From assembly GCF_040712315.1 (NCBI RefSeq), contig NC_134017.1, forward strand, positions 81,783,987 through 81,847,986: a DNA stretch of 64,000 nt, given 5' to 3'. Made by a program: the position numbers and the translations under genes. This DNA is from Castanea sativa (taxonomy: Eukaryota; Streptophyta; Magnoliopsida; Fagales; Fagaceae). Of this stretch, positions 11,340 to 22,592 are shown piece after piece. A model generated the notes under the pieces. That model was not told the DNA's origin, ran no database searches, and was given only the letters and a program-made list of their open reading frames with translations. Numbering within the stretch: position 1 is the first letter of the stretch; each line of letters starts with the position of its first letter.

Positions 11340-14238
11340 TTTTGGTGTTGCTGCTTCTGCTTTCATCCTCAATTGGAATACAGTTTGCTCTTCTTTTCCT
11401 CCATGGACATGGGTCCTTTCTCATCATCAAGTTAGTGCTCTCTGTCTCTGTCTTTCTCTTTATTCACAATTCCTCTTTTAATCTTTCCTCTCCTTTTAAT
11501 GTACACAGGTGGAAGGATACTTATCTTTGGAGAACATGCTTCTCAGCTCAACTCAGGTCTGCCCTTCCCCTTCATTGCCTTCATGTTGCTCTACCACTTT
11601 TAAATTGCTTTAATTGATGCCAACCTTGTGTAGGAAGACCATGGTGAACTGAGTTGCCCTGGGCCTGGGATACACTCTCACCAAGAGGACCCCATTGATG
11701 TTGATGATGCCACCTTAGTATGTGTTATACCTATGTAGATATACATATTACTCATCAAATTTTACACTTTTTTTTTTTTTTTGGTATGCCTATTGATGAT
11801 TCTTGTCTCATTTACAACATTGATCAACTTCTTGCTCTTATGCTAGGTCCACACCAATCCTTGTAAAGTACATTACTATGATCTCCATATAATTTATTGC
11901 AATTCATATCGAGTTCCAGTGCTATATTTTCGTGCCTATGACAGTGGTATGTTCATCTCTTTTTAACTTACATTATAAGATGAATGTGGACTTTATATAA
12001 ATGATAGTACAATATGAAATAGGCACCGCCTGTTTTTTCGTAAATATTTTACCCAAACCAAATTTATTTTTGCAGTATTAAGCACATAAAAACTTGTTTG
12101 GCATTACGGTATAACATGTGGTTTTGTTGTCTTATTTAGTTTGGCCCTTTTTAAGAAACATATGTTACAAATTCATTTAACTTGATATACTTTTATAAAA
12201 TGAATGTCTACATGTTAGATTGGCCAGATTGGTAATTGAGATCGCTAGTAAGCTCTAGCTCGAATGCCACCTCTTCTAATAAGAGAAAGGTGGAAGGTGA
12301 GGTTGTGGGCTTAAGACCCACGGACTGTGTATAATACCATTAACTGATGTAGAAGTCAAGTTGTTGCATAATGGTCACACAAAATGCAAGCATTTTCAAT
12401 GTGCATATTAATACCACTATTTATCTATTTGAAATATTTTTTCAAAAAAAAAAAAAAAAAGGTACTGATATCGTATTAAGCATATAGATGGAGAACCTCT
12501 GGAGTTTGATGAAATTGAAAAGGACCTTCCTGCCTACTCTAAAAAAGCATTGTCAGATTCAAAATGGACGTTCATAACCCAGGAGGTACATTTTTATATT
12601 TTAATTTCCTCTTGTTTCTGTTTGGTTTTGTTCCCCAAACCCCCCCCCCCCCCCACCTTTTTTTTTTTTTTTCTTTTTTGAGTTATTACATTCATAAGTG
12701 ATTGTAGTATACGATTTGGATAAATGCATCAATGATGTTTTGCATAGATGGCACCTTCTCCCTTTATAAAGACAGAGTGGAGGGTGAGATCATGGTTTGA
12801 GATCAGCCAGGTGATATTGTGACTTAAATCCAAAAGTAATTTGCATAAAAAGCATTGGACTGCTATGCCAAGAGCCTTGTAGCTCAATTGGCACCTCTTG
12901 ATGCTTCATATGAAGACATCAAATGCTCAAATCCCCTCTCCCCTATTGTAATTATAAAAAAAAAAATCGAACTGCTATGCTTCTTTTTTTATGCTTTTTC
13001 AATCTAAAATTTAGGGGATGTTTGCTACGTAGTAATAGATCTTGTAATAGACTAATTATTCATGTGGAATAAATATTTGGTCAATTGAGTGCATTTTCAT
13101 TACAAGGAATAGTGATACATTAGGAATAGCTATTCATTAAAAATCAATGATGATAACTTTAAAATATTCATTTTTCAAGATAATAGAGTGCCACAATGAG
13201 TGTAAAATAATTGTATAACTATGATTTTTGATAAATATAAATTTGGGATTTTATTCCAATTTTACAACTAAAAATATGTATAGTAATAGTTATTCTATTA
13301 CAACATCTTTTATTCACAGTAGTATAGATTTCCATTTCGAATGTAATGTCATTTAGTGTGCCAAATGTGCCCCTAAAATCATAAAACTATAATGTTATAC
13401 AATCTCTACCCATGATTTTGGGGGTAGCTGGACTGTACATGGGTTTTCTTTTCCCAAGAATAGAGAATAATCTAACCTATTTTATTACCGGAAAGTTATC
13501 ACAAGCTTTCTAGTGATTTCAAGGTGACATTGAACTCCAGGTTACTGTTACATAAAATATGTTATAGATGTTTATCTAACTCGGCTCTATACATCTGGTG
13601 GTTCTTCTTTGGCATAAACAAAGGTTCTCATGCTGCTATATTGAATTGACATATGAAAGTGATTCAAACTCTAGATAGTAGCTTGTAACATTAATTTTAG
13701 TGGACCTAATTGGATATTACATAGTGGTTAGTGTTTGCAGCTAGAAAAAACAGGAAAGGCTATGGTGGTTGAGACTTAACGTACATATTTCATGCATTAC
13801 AAATAAATACTCATTGTTCATTCATTACAAACGGAAGTGTGTGCTAGTTGGTTTGCATCAGATATGTGGTAAATTTGCAACTGAAACAATGTTGGTTGTT
13901 TGTTTAAAACTTGAAACTGAATTCTATTTAGCCATGGGAAAAGCAAGATATCTCAATGAAATATCACTTGTCAATTTTACTTGCAAAAGCTGTGTTTGAT
14001 GAATTAGACCTTCAGGCTTAAGTTGACTTGTCATGTTTAGGAGCATCCATACTTGAACAGGCCATGGTACAAATTACATCCGTGCGGGACCAGTGAATGG
14101 ATGAAGCTGCTATTTCATGCAGATGATGCTCTGGCTAAAACTGGAGTGGCGATTGAATTATACTTGGTTGCATGGCTCTCTGTTGTTGGGCATGTGGTTG
14201 GTCTTAGGATCCCCTTTGAAATGATGAAGCAGCTATAA
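11296..14238 (+). CDS. ATG10: Autophagy-related protein 10 (E2-like enzyme)
   Basis: ATG10 is the E2-like enzyme that transfers the ubiquitin-like protein ATG12 from the E1 ATG7 to ATG5 in the cytoplasm, a step needed for autophagosome formation. Six coding exons splice in frame with GT..AG borders: 11296-11430, 11509-11556, 11634-11717, 11847-11946, 12488-12585, 14041-14238, giving 220 aa, close to the length of plant ATG10. Recognised segments are FPPWTWV near residue 35, VEGYLSLE (46-53), the DGEPL region at the start of exon 5, KWTFITQEEHPYLNRPW across exons 5/6, and the active-site motif LHPCGTSEW with Cys170 (codon 14083-14085). The start is firm because an in-frame TAA (11293-11295) immediately precedes the ATG. 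Introns 4 and 5 carry SINE relics and a MITE. No coding damage is visible. Confidence 0.94.
12240..12360 (+). mobile_element. tRNA-derived SINE relic in ATG10 intron 4
   Basis: A polymerase III A-box-like stretch (TCTAGCTCGAATGCCACC, about 12255) is followed about 50 bp later by a B-box-like GGTTGTGGGCTTAAGACCC (about 12301). This is the layout of plant tRNA-derived SINEs, and similar sequences lie at 12869, 27460 and 52815. There is no clear poly-A tail or target duplication. Confidence 0.5.
12869..12965 (+). mobile_element. tRNA-derived SINE in ATG10 intron 5
   Basis: It starts near GAGCCTTGTAGCTCAATTGG, a good A-box. A B-box-like GCTCAAATCCCC follows, and the element ends in an A-rich tail (about 12955-12966). 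A weaker related relic with GGTTTGAGATCAG lies just upstream at about 12735-12815. Confidence 0.55.
13011..13375. mobile_element. MITE in ATG10 intron 5
   Basis: An AT-rich element of about 365 bp is bounded by imperfect inverted repeats: TTAGGGGATGTTTG on the left and, read inwards from the right, TTAGGGGCACATTTG. It has no coding capacity. The superfamily is not certain because no clear target duplication was seen. Confidence 0.55.
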
Positions 14239-14496
14239 TCAGTTGTACAGTTAATAACCATTCATTAGATATCTGTTTATAGCATGAAATGAAAGTAGGA
14301 GAATGCGCTTTTTCTTTTCTTTTTTCCCCCTCTTCTGTGTGTGTATATATATGTGTGACAGTGACTGCCCAAAGTATGATAACGTTTATGCTTAATTTAG
14401 TGAACGTTTTGCCTCCCAATAATTTTATGAAATATTGTTGTGTGGAAACTTGAAAAAGATCACGGTTTAAAATACCGTCAATATTATCACAACAGC

Positions 14497-14912
14497 CTTA
14501 ATGTGCATTTGGGACAAGTTGAAAATTTTAGCTTATTTGCAATTTTTGCTTAATTTTTCTATTATTCATAGGTCTCACTGTACTTTTTGGTACTATTTAT
14601 GGGTCTCACTGTACTATCCAGCTACCTTTTACATTTATCTATAATATTTTTAGCAAAAAGTTTTCAGTTTTAACTAAATAAGTTTATCTCAAATGGACAC
14701 TTGGCAAAGATTATTTTTGCTAACTTATTTTACTATTTAGTTTATTTTTGCTACTATTCAGTTTATTTTTGCTACTATTCATGAGTTTCACTCTACTTTT
14801 TGTACTATTCATGGGTACCAATATGTTTTTTCAGCTAAATTTTACCTTTATCTACAGTACTTTAAAAAAAAAATTTCAGTTTTAGCAAAATAAGCGAATT
14901 TCAAACGGACCC
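14497..14912. mobile_element. MITE downstream of ATG10
   Basis: It is bounded by TAATGTGCATTTGGGA on the left and, read inwards from the right, TAAGGGTCCGTTTGAAA. Internal words such as GTCTCACTGTACT and TTTTTGCTACTATTC recur, suggesting partial internal duplication. There is no coding capacity. Confidence 0.5.
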
Positions 14913-14960
14913 TTAGTAGAAAAAAATATTAATCTTGAAATATTGTTTCGAAATATGGCC

Positions 14961-15987
14961 TGTTGTGAAATTTAGACCCCGGTTGATAGAATTAACAAGT
15001 TTTAAACCCAAGTTGTTAATTAGATTTATTATGCATAAAACTTGTTAAAACAAACAAACATCAATATCATATCAAAACTAAGTGCAGCGGAAAAATAAAT
15101 AAGACAAGATATGATGACTTAGGAAAACCAATGAAACCAACCAGTTTCACAGTAAAAACCATGGAGGGAAACCTTCTCGAAAAGCAATTCACTATAGTAA
15201 AGAGAAATTTCAGATCTAGTACAAAACCTTTGTCCTTAGACTCTACAATCACTGTAAATGAACTCACAGCAGAAACCTTTTACCGCTTCAGAACCTCTGA
15301 ACTCTTCAATATATGAATGCTACCCTTTGATGCACGGATCCTAGTACGTAACTAACCAATTGCACGAATCCCAGTACACGACTTCAATCACCAACTAGAG
15401 AAGAAGAAGTTGGTTGCAAAGTTCTTCACTTCATCAACAATGAAGATCAAGAAGCACTTGGTTACAAAACCCTAAGGCGCAAAAATGCAGTAACTTCTTT
15501 TTGAGAGAATAAGGCTTCGGTCATCTTTTTCATATGTTCTCCTTGTATTCTCTTATATGAAAGCCTCTAAAATAAGTCTTATATATGCCTAGGGTTGTGA
15601 GAAAAGAAACCCTACACAAATACAAAAGCCTGGCCCAAAAATCAAATCTGAAAATTTTGATTTCCGTAAACTCGATAGATAGCCTCGATAGATAGCATCT
15701 GTCAAGCCTCATTAAACCTCGATAGATAGCATCTGTCGAGCAGCTGTCGAGCAACTGTCCACCAGGTGTCCAGCAGGTGTCCAGCTTTAGTAAACACATT
15801 TTCTTCATTTGTTTCTTGGTCCAATCTTCATGGCTTTAATACTAGACTTGAACAACATGTTCTTTGAAGTATTAAACACATCCTAGATCAATCAAAATAC
15901 AAGTAAAGTGCGTTTTGTCAAAGGATTAGCCAATTACATAAATGAATTACATATGTTCTAAACAATTGAAACACATATGTCCTAACA
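14961..15987 (-). repeat. 3' LTR of the deleted Copia element
   Basis: A 1027-bp LTR with TG..CA ends on the minus strand. It contains a repetitive tract built from TCGATAGATAGC and GCTGTCGAGCA/GGTGTCCAGCA words (about 15665-15785). Its last 211 bases are repeated at 16899-17109. Confidence 0.85.
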
Positions 15988-16898
15988 ATCTCCCCCTTTG
16001 GCAATCCGTGACAAAACCACAACAAACAAATGAACATATGAGAGAAGTCATAAATCACTCAACTCATACTCACTTGTTGAATACAATAAAATCTACCCTA
16101 ACACAAACTCTTGAAAAACTTTGCAAGAAGAGAGTTTATGGCATGGAAGACTTTGACTACCTGTATTTCTGAAACACTTTAAACAAAACTCATCAAGGCA
16201 TCTTAGTGTGAGACAGAAATAATAGATTGCATACAAAATAAAGAAACATGTGTATAAAGATAGAAAAGAAACAACACATGTAGAGATAGGTGATGAAAAC
16301 ATACATCATCACATATACCACTTGATAAGCGCAATGTATGTAAACATGGTCACAAGACCTAGGTACAAGAACAAGAAGTTAAAAGTAGCTCCTACAACAA
16401 CAAGGAGGTAAACACTCCCCCTAACAAGATGAAACACATCTTCTCCTTAAAAGGTCATGTATTTCTCCCTCTAACTTGTAGCATCTTAAAAAGAAACCAC
16501 AAATTCTTCAATTTCTCTCACTTTTTGTCACGATTGACAGAGGGTACAGGAAGCTATAAAGCTTCACTCGAGAAACATAAAGATGATAAAAAATGATCAA
16601 GAGGGCACAAAGAATCCATAAAAATGCATGAATGTAAGGAAACAAGATGCTATGGATAACAAGATAAGAGAAACATGCAAAACATGTGAAAAAAAATGCA
16701 TGCAGAGGATCTCAATCGATCGAGAGGTATCGAGGAGCTATCGAGTAGACCTCGATGGATCGAACAACTATCAAGAAGCTATCGAAGGGGTAGAAACTTT
16801 CTCGATCGATCCACCTAACTATCGAGAGGTGTCGAGATTGCGATAAGATGCTACATAAGAGCTCGACAGATAAACCAGGTGTCGAGAGGTGTCGAAAG

Positions 16899-17109
16899 GT
16901 GTCCAGCTTAAGTAAACATCTTTTCTTCACTTGTTTCTTGGTCTAATCTTCATGGCTTTAATACTAGACTTGAACAACATGTTTTTTGAAGTATTAAACA
17001 CATCCTAGATCAATCCAAATACAAGTAAAGTGCGTTTTTTCAGAGGATTAGCCAATTACATAAATGAATGACATATGTTCTAAACAATTGAAACACATAT
17101 GTCCTAACA
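16899..17109 (-). repeat. Partial 5' LTR of the deleted Copia element
   Basis: This is a close copy of 15777-15987, same orientation, ending CCTAACA next to the TGGCC target duplication. Upstream (16700-16895) is a related TCGAG/TATCGAG-rich tract that may be diverged LTR sequence, but it cannot be aligned reliably by eye. Confidence 0.8.
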
Positions 17110-17114
17110 TGGCC

Positions 17115-18566
17115 ATTTATATTTTGAACTCAAAATCAACAACCCATTGCAAAAGGGGTTTCAGCTATGGGTCCAGTCAGGTTCGAGCTCAACAATGCAT
17201 GATGTACAAAATTAAGTATGTCCGAGAAAAAATCAAATATTTTTAATAAATTAAAAAAAATATTTGTTTTTGTACTCTACTATTATTGAAATCATTGATT
17301 TTTTTTCTTCTAAAAACCCCCTTATGTTCACCATTGTATAGTTTTTTTTTTTAATTTAATTTAGTTGTTATTTTTGTTTTGAAGTAGATTTTAAAAGAAA
17401 AATTATTATACTAAAATTTAATTTTTAATGGTTATCGACAATTTTTAGCTATTTGACTTATTCAAGTTCCCGGTTTCTCAAAAAAAAAAAAAGACTTATT
17501 CAAGATCCTAATCATCTTAATTAATAGAAGAATTATATAAGAAAATAATTAATTTATTTATTATAATAACATCATCATCAATAACCTATAAATATTGAAA
17601 TTAGCTATGAACAAGTTTATCAAGAACAAGATCAATGAGAGGGTTCAAGGATCGGTCAATCGACACATTTTCAGCTAACAGGCACCTTTTTCTACGAATA
17701 GGCACCTCTCGATTTGTTGTGTTTTGGTTTTGATAAAAAACGTATTAGAATAACCTCAAATAGGGAGGTGGGTTACAGAGTAGTAACAAAATGAACTACA
17801 GGCGGAAAAGTGTCAAAAATTATTGAGACAAACCACATGTGGGTAAAATATAATTATTCTTGACAAAATTTAATTACAAAATTGGTTATATCCTACAGCT
17901 ACAACTTTACTCAATATCATTACTATTACTATATATTTCAAAAATTTGACCTTTAAATGTGGGTGCAGGTCTGTGTACCGCATTTGTAAGTTTTACAAGT
18001 GGAGAAGAGGTATAAGGAGCAATAACTTTTTTATCCGTGCTTTTATATGAAATTAGTTGTGCATAAGTACTTGTCACTAAATCTTGCTTTTCAGAATGTA
18101 AATCTGTTAGGGAAGATCTTCCTTAACCTTGCGCGCCTGTACTCTCAATTGCATTATGCGATTATATGTTTTGTAATTGAGATGAATTTAGGCACATTCT
18201 TGTACTAGCATGCAAGTTTTGATACCCCTCCAGCCAGGAAAAAAACCTTGATTTCTGTGAATATATCACGTTTGGTAAATAAGGATTATTTTCCATATTT
18301 CATTTATTTACTTTTTATTGTATAGCATTTGATCAATTATTAAGCTACATATCTGGTTGCATGAGAACTTGAGTAATTTAAGCTTTCTTTTTCTTTTCCC
18401 TTCATAGAAGAATGATCAAACACCTAAATAAAACTGGAAGTAAGGTAGAACCAAAGATAAGGGAATGGATTCATATTGTTACACTTGCCATGTTAATCAA
18501 AAGATTGGAAGTTTGGGAGAGAGCAAAAGCATAAGCTATCACATTCTCTCTCTCGGTTGTATTCAT
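17115..18566. other. Intergenic DNA, nothing recognised
   Basis: AT-rich sequence with long A and T runs and no open frame with a recognisable domain. The breakpoint to the gag remnant is near 18567. Confidence 0.4.
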
Positions 18567-19776
18567 AACTGAGGTGGCTTACCTTGCAAAGAATTTTCGA
18601 AAACGAAGAAAAATGGAAAGTCATTTGGCAAGGGAAAATCTTCATCCTTCAAGAATGACAAGAAAGAATTCAAGAAGAAGGATGCTAAATATTCATCACC
18701 ATCTCAAGGAATCAATTCTTATGAATGCAACGGGCATGGTCATTTGAAGAGGGAATGCCCAAATAATTTAAGAGGGATGGGTAAAGTGTTAACCACCACC
18801 CTTAGCGATTCTGAGAACTCAAGTTCAGATTTGGATCATAGCTGTGATGGTGATGGAAGCTATTCTGCCTTTATGGTAATTACCTCAATGGACTCAAAGG
18901 AAGAATTAATTGAGTTGAATGAGGAACTCGGTGAGCACACTGATGTTGAAGAAGTGGAAGCTACTGACGATGAAGAAGAATATCTTGAAGAAGGTGATAT
19001 GAAACTTCAAGATGCTTATGATGCATTACTTGAAGACTGTGGCAAGTCTGCCAAAGTAGCAAAGAGTACAGTTAAGAAAATGAAGAGAGTCGAAGTAGAC
19101 CACAAATCCACTTTTTTGCAACTAAGAGATGCCGAATGTGAAGTCTAGAATTTGAAAGAAGAGTTATTGAATGCTTACTCTAAGAACAAATTTCTTGAGT
19201 TAGATGTGATCCAAGCAAATGCAAAGGTTGAATGCATCATAACCAAGAAGCTTGACAACATGCTCACATCTCATAAGTCATTTTCAGACAAAATCAAATT
19301 GGGATACACTTGTGAAGGAAGTTCAAGTGTTGAACCAAAAAGGAAGATGAAGTTCAAGTTAGCAAAGGATGTGGGGAAGCCAAAGGTTGGGAGTCCAAAT
19401 ATTGAGAAGAAGGCCACTGTGGCAAATTCTAAGGTAAAAGGGAAGTCATAGACTAAGAATTAAAGAGGATCTCAAGAGAAACATTTTTGCCATCACTATG
19501 TTATTCGTGGTCATACAAGACCAAATTTCTTCAAGTTTCAAGTCCTCAAGAGAGCCAATCTTCAAAGCGCTCAAGGAAATGAAAAAGGGAACCTAAGAGG
19601 AAAGAAAGCTAAGGAAGACAATGGTGGACACCTCATTGAAGATGTCATAGAGATGCTCAATGGCATTTCATCGTCCCTAGCTAGCTTCACCCCGAGATTT
19701 AAGCATTATATAGCATGTACCCTCCTTCTAAGGATCTTACCCAAAACACTCATGCGGTGTGGGTGAAGAAGGGTAC
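18567..19776 (+). pseudogene. Retroelement gag pseudogene (nucleocapsid region)
   Basis: The visible part starts at an EVAYLAKNFRK stretch, shifts frame near 18590, and runs through a lysine-rich region to a zinc knuckle NSYECNGHGHLKREC (about 18710-18760). The first Cys of the CCHC motif is replaced by Ser. An acidic region and a coiled-coil-like stretch follow. A TAG at 19146-19148 and another at 19449-19451 interrupt the frame. A second His/Cys-rich motif (about 19484-19530) and a closing HAVWVKKGTY (about 19755) match the C-terminal pattern of this plant gag family. Gag would form the particle and bind RNA. The pieces are recognisable but not translatable as one protein. Confidence 0.75.
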
Positions 19777-20140
19777 TTATGTATGATTTCTCTACCATGT
19801 CCATGCATCAATATTTCCAGTGTTTTAGGGACATAGTTTCATGCATATTATCATGTGCATCTTCTTTTGGTTATCATGCTACCCCTCTAGCATGTTTCTT
19901 TGAATAGTTTTTTTTTGTTTAAAAGTTTGTTCGTTTATGATCTTTCTTTTATTGTTTTTGTTTTAAGTGTGTAAAAATCCAAAATTCACATAAAAAGTAC
20001 AAAATTCAAAAAGTTTAATCACTTGTGTTGTGTCATACCACATGTTGAGTTTGGCCTAGTATCTTCGTACTAATGGCGTAGTGTATTTACGAGCTTAGTC
20101 TTGTTATGTACGCACATATATTAAATGTGAGTGAAATCTA

Positions 20141-20575
20141 AAAATCTATGTTTGATTGTTGTAAATAGATCTTCAAGCTTGCCATGCATGTCTAGCCAAT
20201 ATTCTTGATTGATCTTAAGACATTCGTAGACTTGATCTTATATATCTCCTCACATTTAATTTTCTATCAAAAAGCTCTTCAAACATCAATCTCTAAAAAG
20301 AGAGAGAGTTGAAAAAGTTTTTCTTTGAGAACTAGTTTGACAAGGAAAAGTTGGAGCAAAATCTATATTTGATTGTTGTAAATAGATCTTCAAGTTTGTC
20401 ATGCATGTCTAGCCAAAATTCTTAATTGATCTTAAGACATTCGTAGACTTAATCTTATATATCTCCTCATATTTAATTTTTTGGTTAAAAAACTCTTCAA
20501 ACATCAATCTCTAAAAAGAGAAAGAACTGAAAAAGCCTTGTTTTTAAAACTAGTTTGACAAGGAAAAGGTGGAGT
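20141..20575. repeat. Tandem duplication, two copies of about 217 bp
   Basis: Copies 20141-20357 and 20358-20575 both start AAAATCTAT[GA]TTTGATTG and carry TCTTCAAG, CATGCATGTCTAGCCAA and CATCAATCTCTAAAAAGAG in the same order, with scattered substitutions. They lie in the non-coding part of the decayed LTR element. Confidence 0.85.
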
Positions 20576-21086
20576 AAAATCTATTCAAAACGTATGATGC
20601 CAAAGCCAAAGACTTATTCCTCAAAGAAATATAAAAACTTTCATGGCATCGATGCTCAAAAAATTGATTTGTGTTGATCAAAGTTTGAAAAATGGAAGCC
20701 AAATTGAAAACTTTCAATCAATGTAAACACTTTGGTGAGGAGTCATATACGTTCATTTATATTCATGAGATAGGTCTCTTGTCTTCGTGTTATTTGTGTA
20801 TGACTTGATTGCATTGATCATTGAAACTTTATGCTACACTATGGAATAATTCATACTTGATACCCACACATAACACACAAGTCTAATGTTCAATAAATAC
20901 CCATTTCATTTATGTGATTGTATATTTTAAATGTGATGTGTGTATACTCAATTGCTTGTTGTTCAAACTAGAAAGATTTTTGAGTGTTCTATTTTTTATT
21001 TTTTTGGAAGTGATTTTTGTCACTCTTGTTTTGAAAAACTTAATGATTGGCAATTTCATGACTCATTTCGTGAGTGGATGTAGTCC

Positions 21087-22012
21087 CATCCAAGTCACGA
21101 GATGAAATAAGGAAATTTCTATTTCTTCACAAAATCAAGCAGAAAGTTTAGCGATTCAGTTGCGACTACTTCACAACTTAGACCTGACCCGCAAAATCAA
21201 CCCTATGCATTTGCACAATTCATGAGTAACTCGCGAGTCACTAACTCGCGAAATGCGCGAATAGTCAGTTTTTAAAGGGCTTGAAATTACAGTTTTTTAA
21301 AAACTTTGATTTTTTTTTTGTTCCTCGCGAGTTCCTCTCCTCAAATCACCAAATTTCTTCAAACCTTAACCAATTTCACTTGGATTTCAACCCTAAGACT
21401 ACTCTAAGGTAATTTCTAACATTTTTTTTTATCTTTCTATTCCTTAGATTTTGTCTTAGATTGCTTAAAACCTAGGATTGGGTTCATCCAAGTCGCAAGA
21501 TGAAATGAGGAAATTTCTGTTTCTTCACAAAATCAGACAGAGAGTTTAGCGACTCAGTTGCGACTACTTCGCAACTTAGACCTGACCCGCGACTACTTAG
21601 CAACTTTGTTTCTAACATCCAAGTCGCGAGATGAAATGAGGAAATTTCTGTTTCTTCACAAAATCAGGCAGAGAGTTTAGTGACTCAGTTGCGACTACTT
21701 TGCAACTTAGACCTGACCCACGAAATCAACCCTATGCATTTGCACAATTCGTGAGTAACTCGCGAGTCACTGACTCGTGAAATGTGTGAATAGTCAGTTT
21801 TTAAAGGGCTTAAAATTACAGTTTTTTAAAAACTTGGTTTTTTTTTGTTCCTCGCGAGTCCCTCTCCTCAAATCACCAAATTTCTTCAAAACTTAACCAA
21901 TTTCACTTGGATTTTACCTCTAAGACTACTTTAAGGTAATTTCTAACATTTTTTTTTTATCTTTCTATTCCTTAGATTTTGTCTTAGATTGCATAAAACC
22001 TAGGATTGGGTT
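21087..22012. repeat. Tandem repeats of about 398 bp: full, truncated, full
   Basis: The unit start CATCCAAGTC[AG]C[GA]AGATGAA occurs at 21087, 21485 and 21616. Units one and three are full length (398 and 397 bp); the middle one is only 131 bp. The units contain CTCGCGAGT-type words (for example AACTCGCGAGTCACTGACTC), and the nearby LTR also carries ACTCGCGGGTGG and related words. Confidence 0.85.
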
Positions 22013-22592
22013 CATTTTAAATGGGGGTTGGGGAAAACTTTTTTTTTTTTTGCAATATTTTTTGTGATTTTGTTGATTGGGCTTAGTCCCATTTGTGTTG
22101 TTGATGACAATGGTGGCCCCATGTGGCAAAAATAACATGTATTGAGGGTTAATATGTGCATTCATTTCATCATATATAGGGTTAATACGTGCATGTTAGG
22201 TGTTTGATAAAATGTCTTTAAGGCATTTCTTCAGTTGTTTGGACTCCGTTGAGTGCCATTTCTTGGGGTTAGCCATGTTTACTCATTAGGAACATGTTTT
22301 GATCTTTGCTTGTGTGTTTTACACACTTTGCCCCGTTGTGCTTGTCCATGCTATATCCATGCATTGGTCACACCCTTGGTGCACACACCCTATCACACTT
22401 GACATGTCATGCAATGTTTCATGCTTTTAGTCTATTTAGACCATCTAGCATCTATAACATGTCTTTGTATTGTGTTTATGCTCTTTTAACTTAGGTTTTA
22501 GAGTGTTTATACTTGATTTTTGTACTAACTTGCATTTAATCAAGTTTGTTGCCATTTTGTGTACGGTTTGTGTTTGTGTGTCTATCTTACAG

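Larger units (their letters stand above)
14961..17109 (-). mobile_element. Internally deleted Copia LTR retrotransposon with intact target duplication
   Basis: On the minus strand the element starts TGTTAGGACATATG (17109) and ends TCACAACA (14961). It is flanked by the 5-bp duplication TGGCC (14956-14960 and 17110-17114). The 3' LTR is 14961-15987. Directly inside it is a polypurine tract (AAAGGGGGAGAT on the minus strand, 15988-15999), which fixes the orientation. About 0.9 kb of internal sequence follows, without gag, integrase or reverse transcriptase. A partial 5' LTR of at least 211 bp (16899-17109) ends the element. The two LTR segments differ at about 10 of 211 positions by eye. Pol was therefore lost by deletion after or during insertion. 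Confidence 0.85.

Noticed and set aside
12635..12660. C-run followed by T-run as a functional element (also at about 50321-50334)
   Set aside because: Simple homopolymer runs within introns, prone to length errors and with no adjoining structure.
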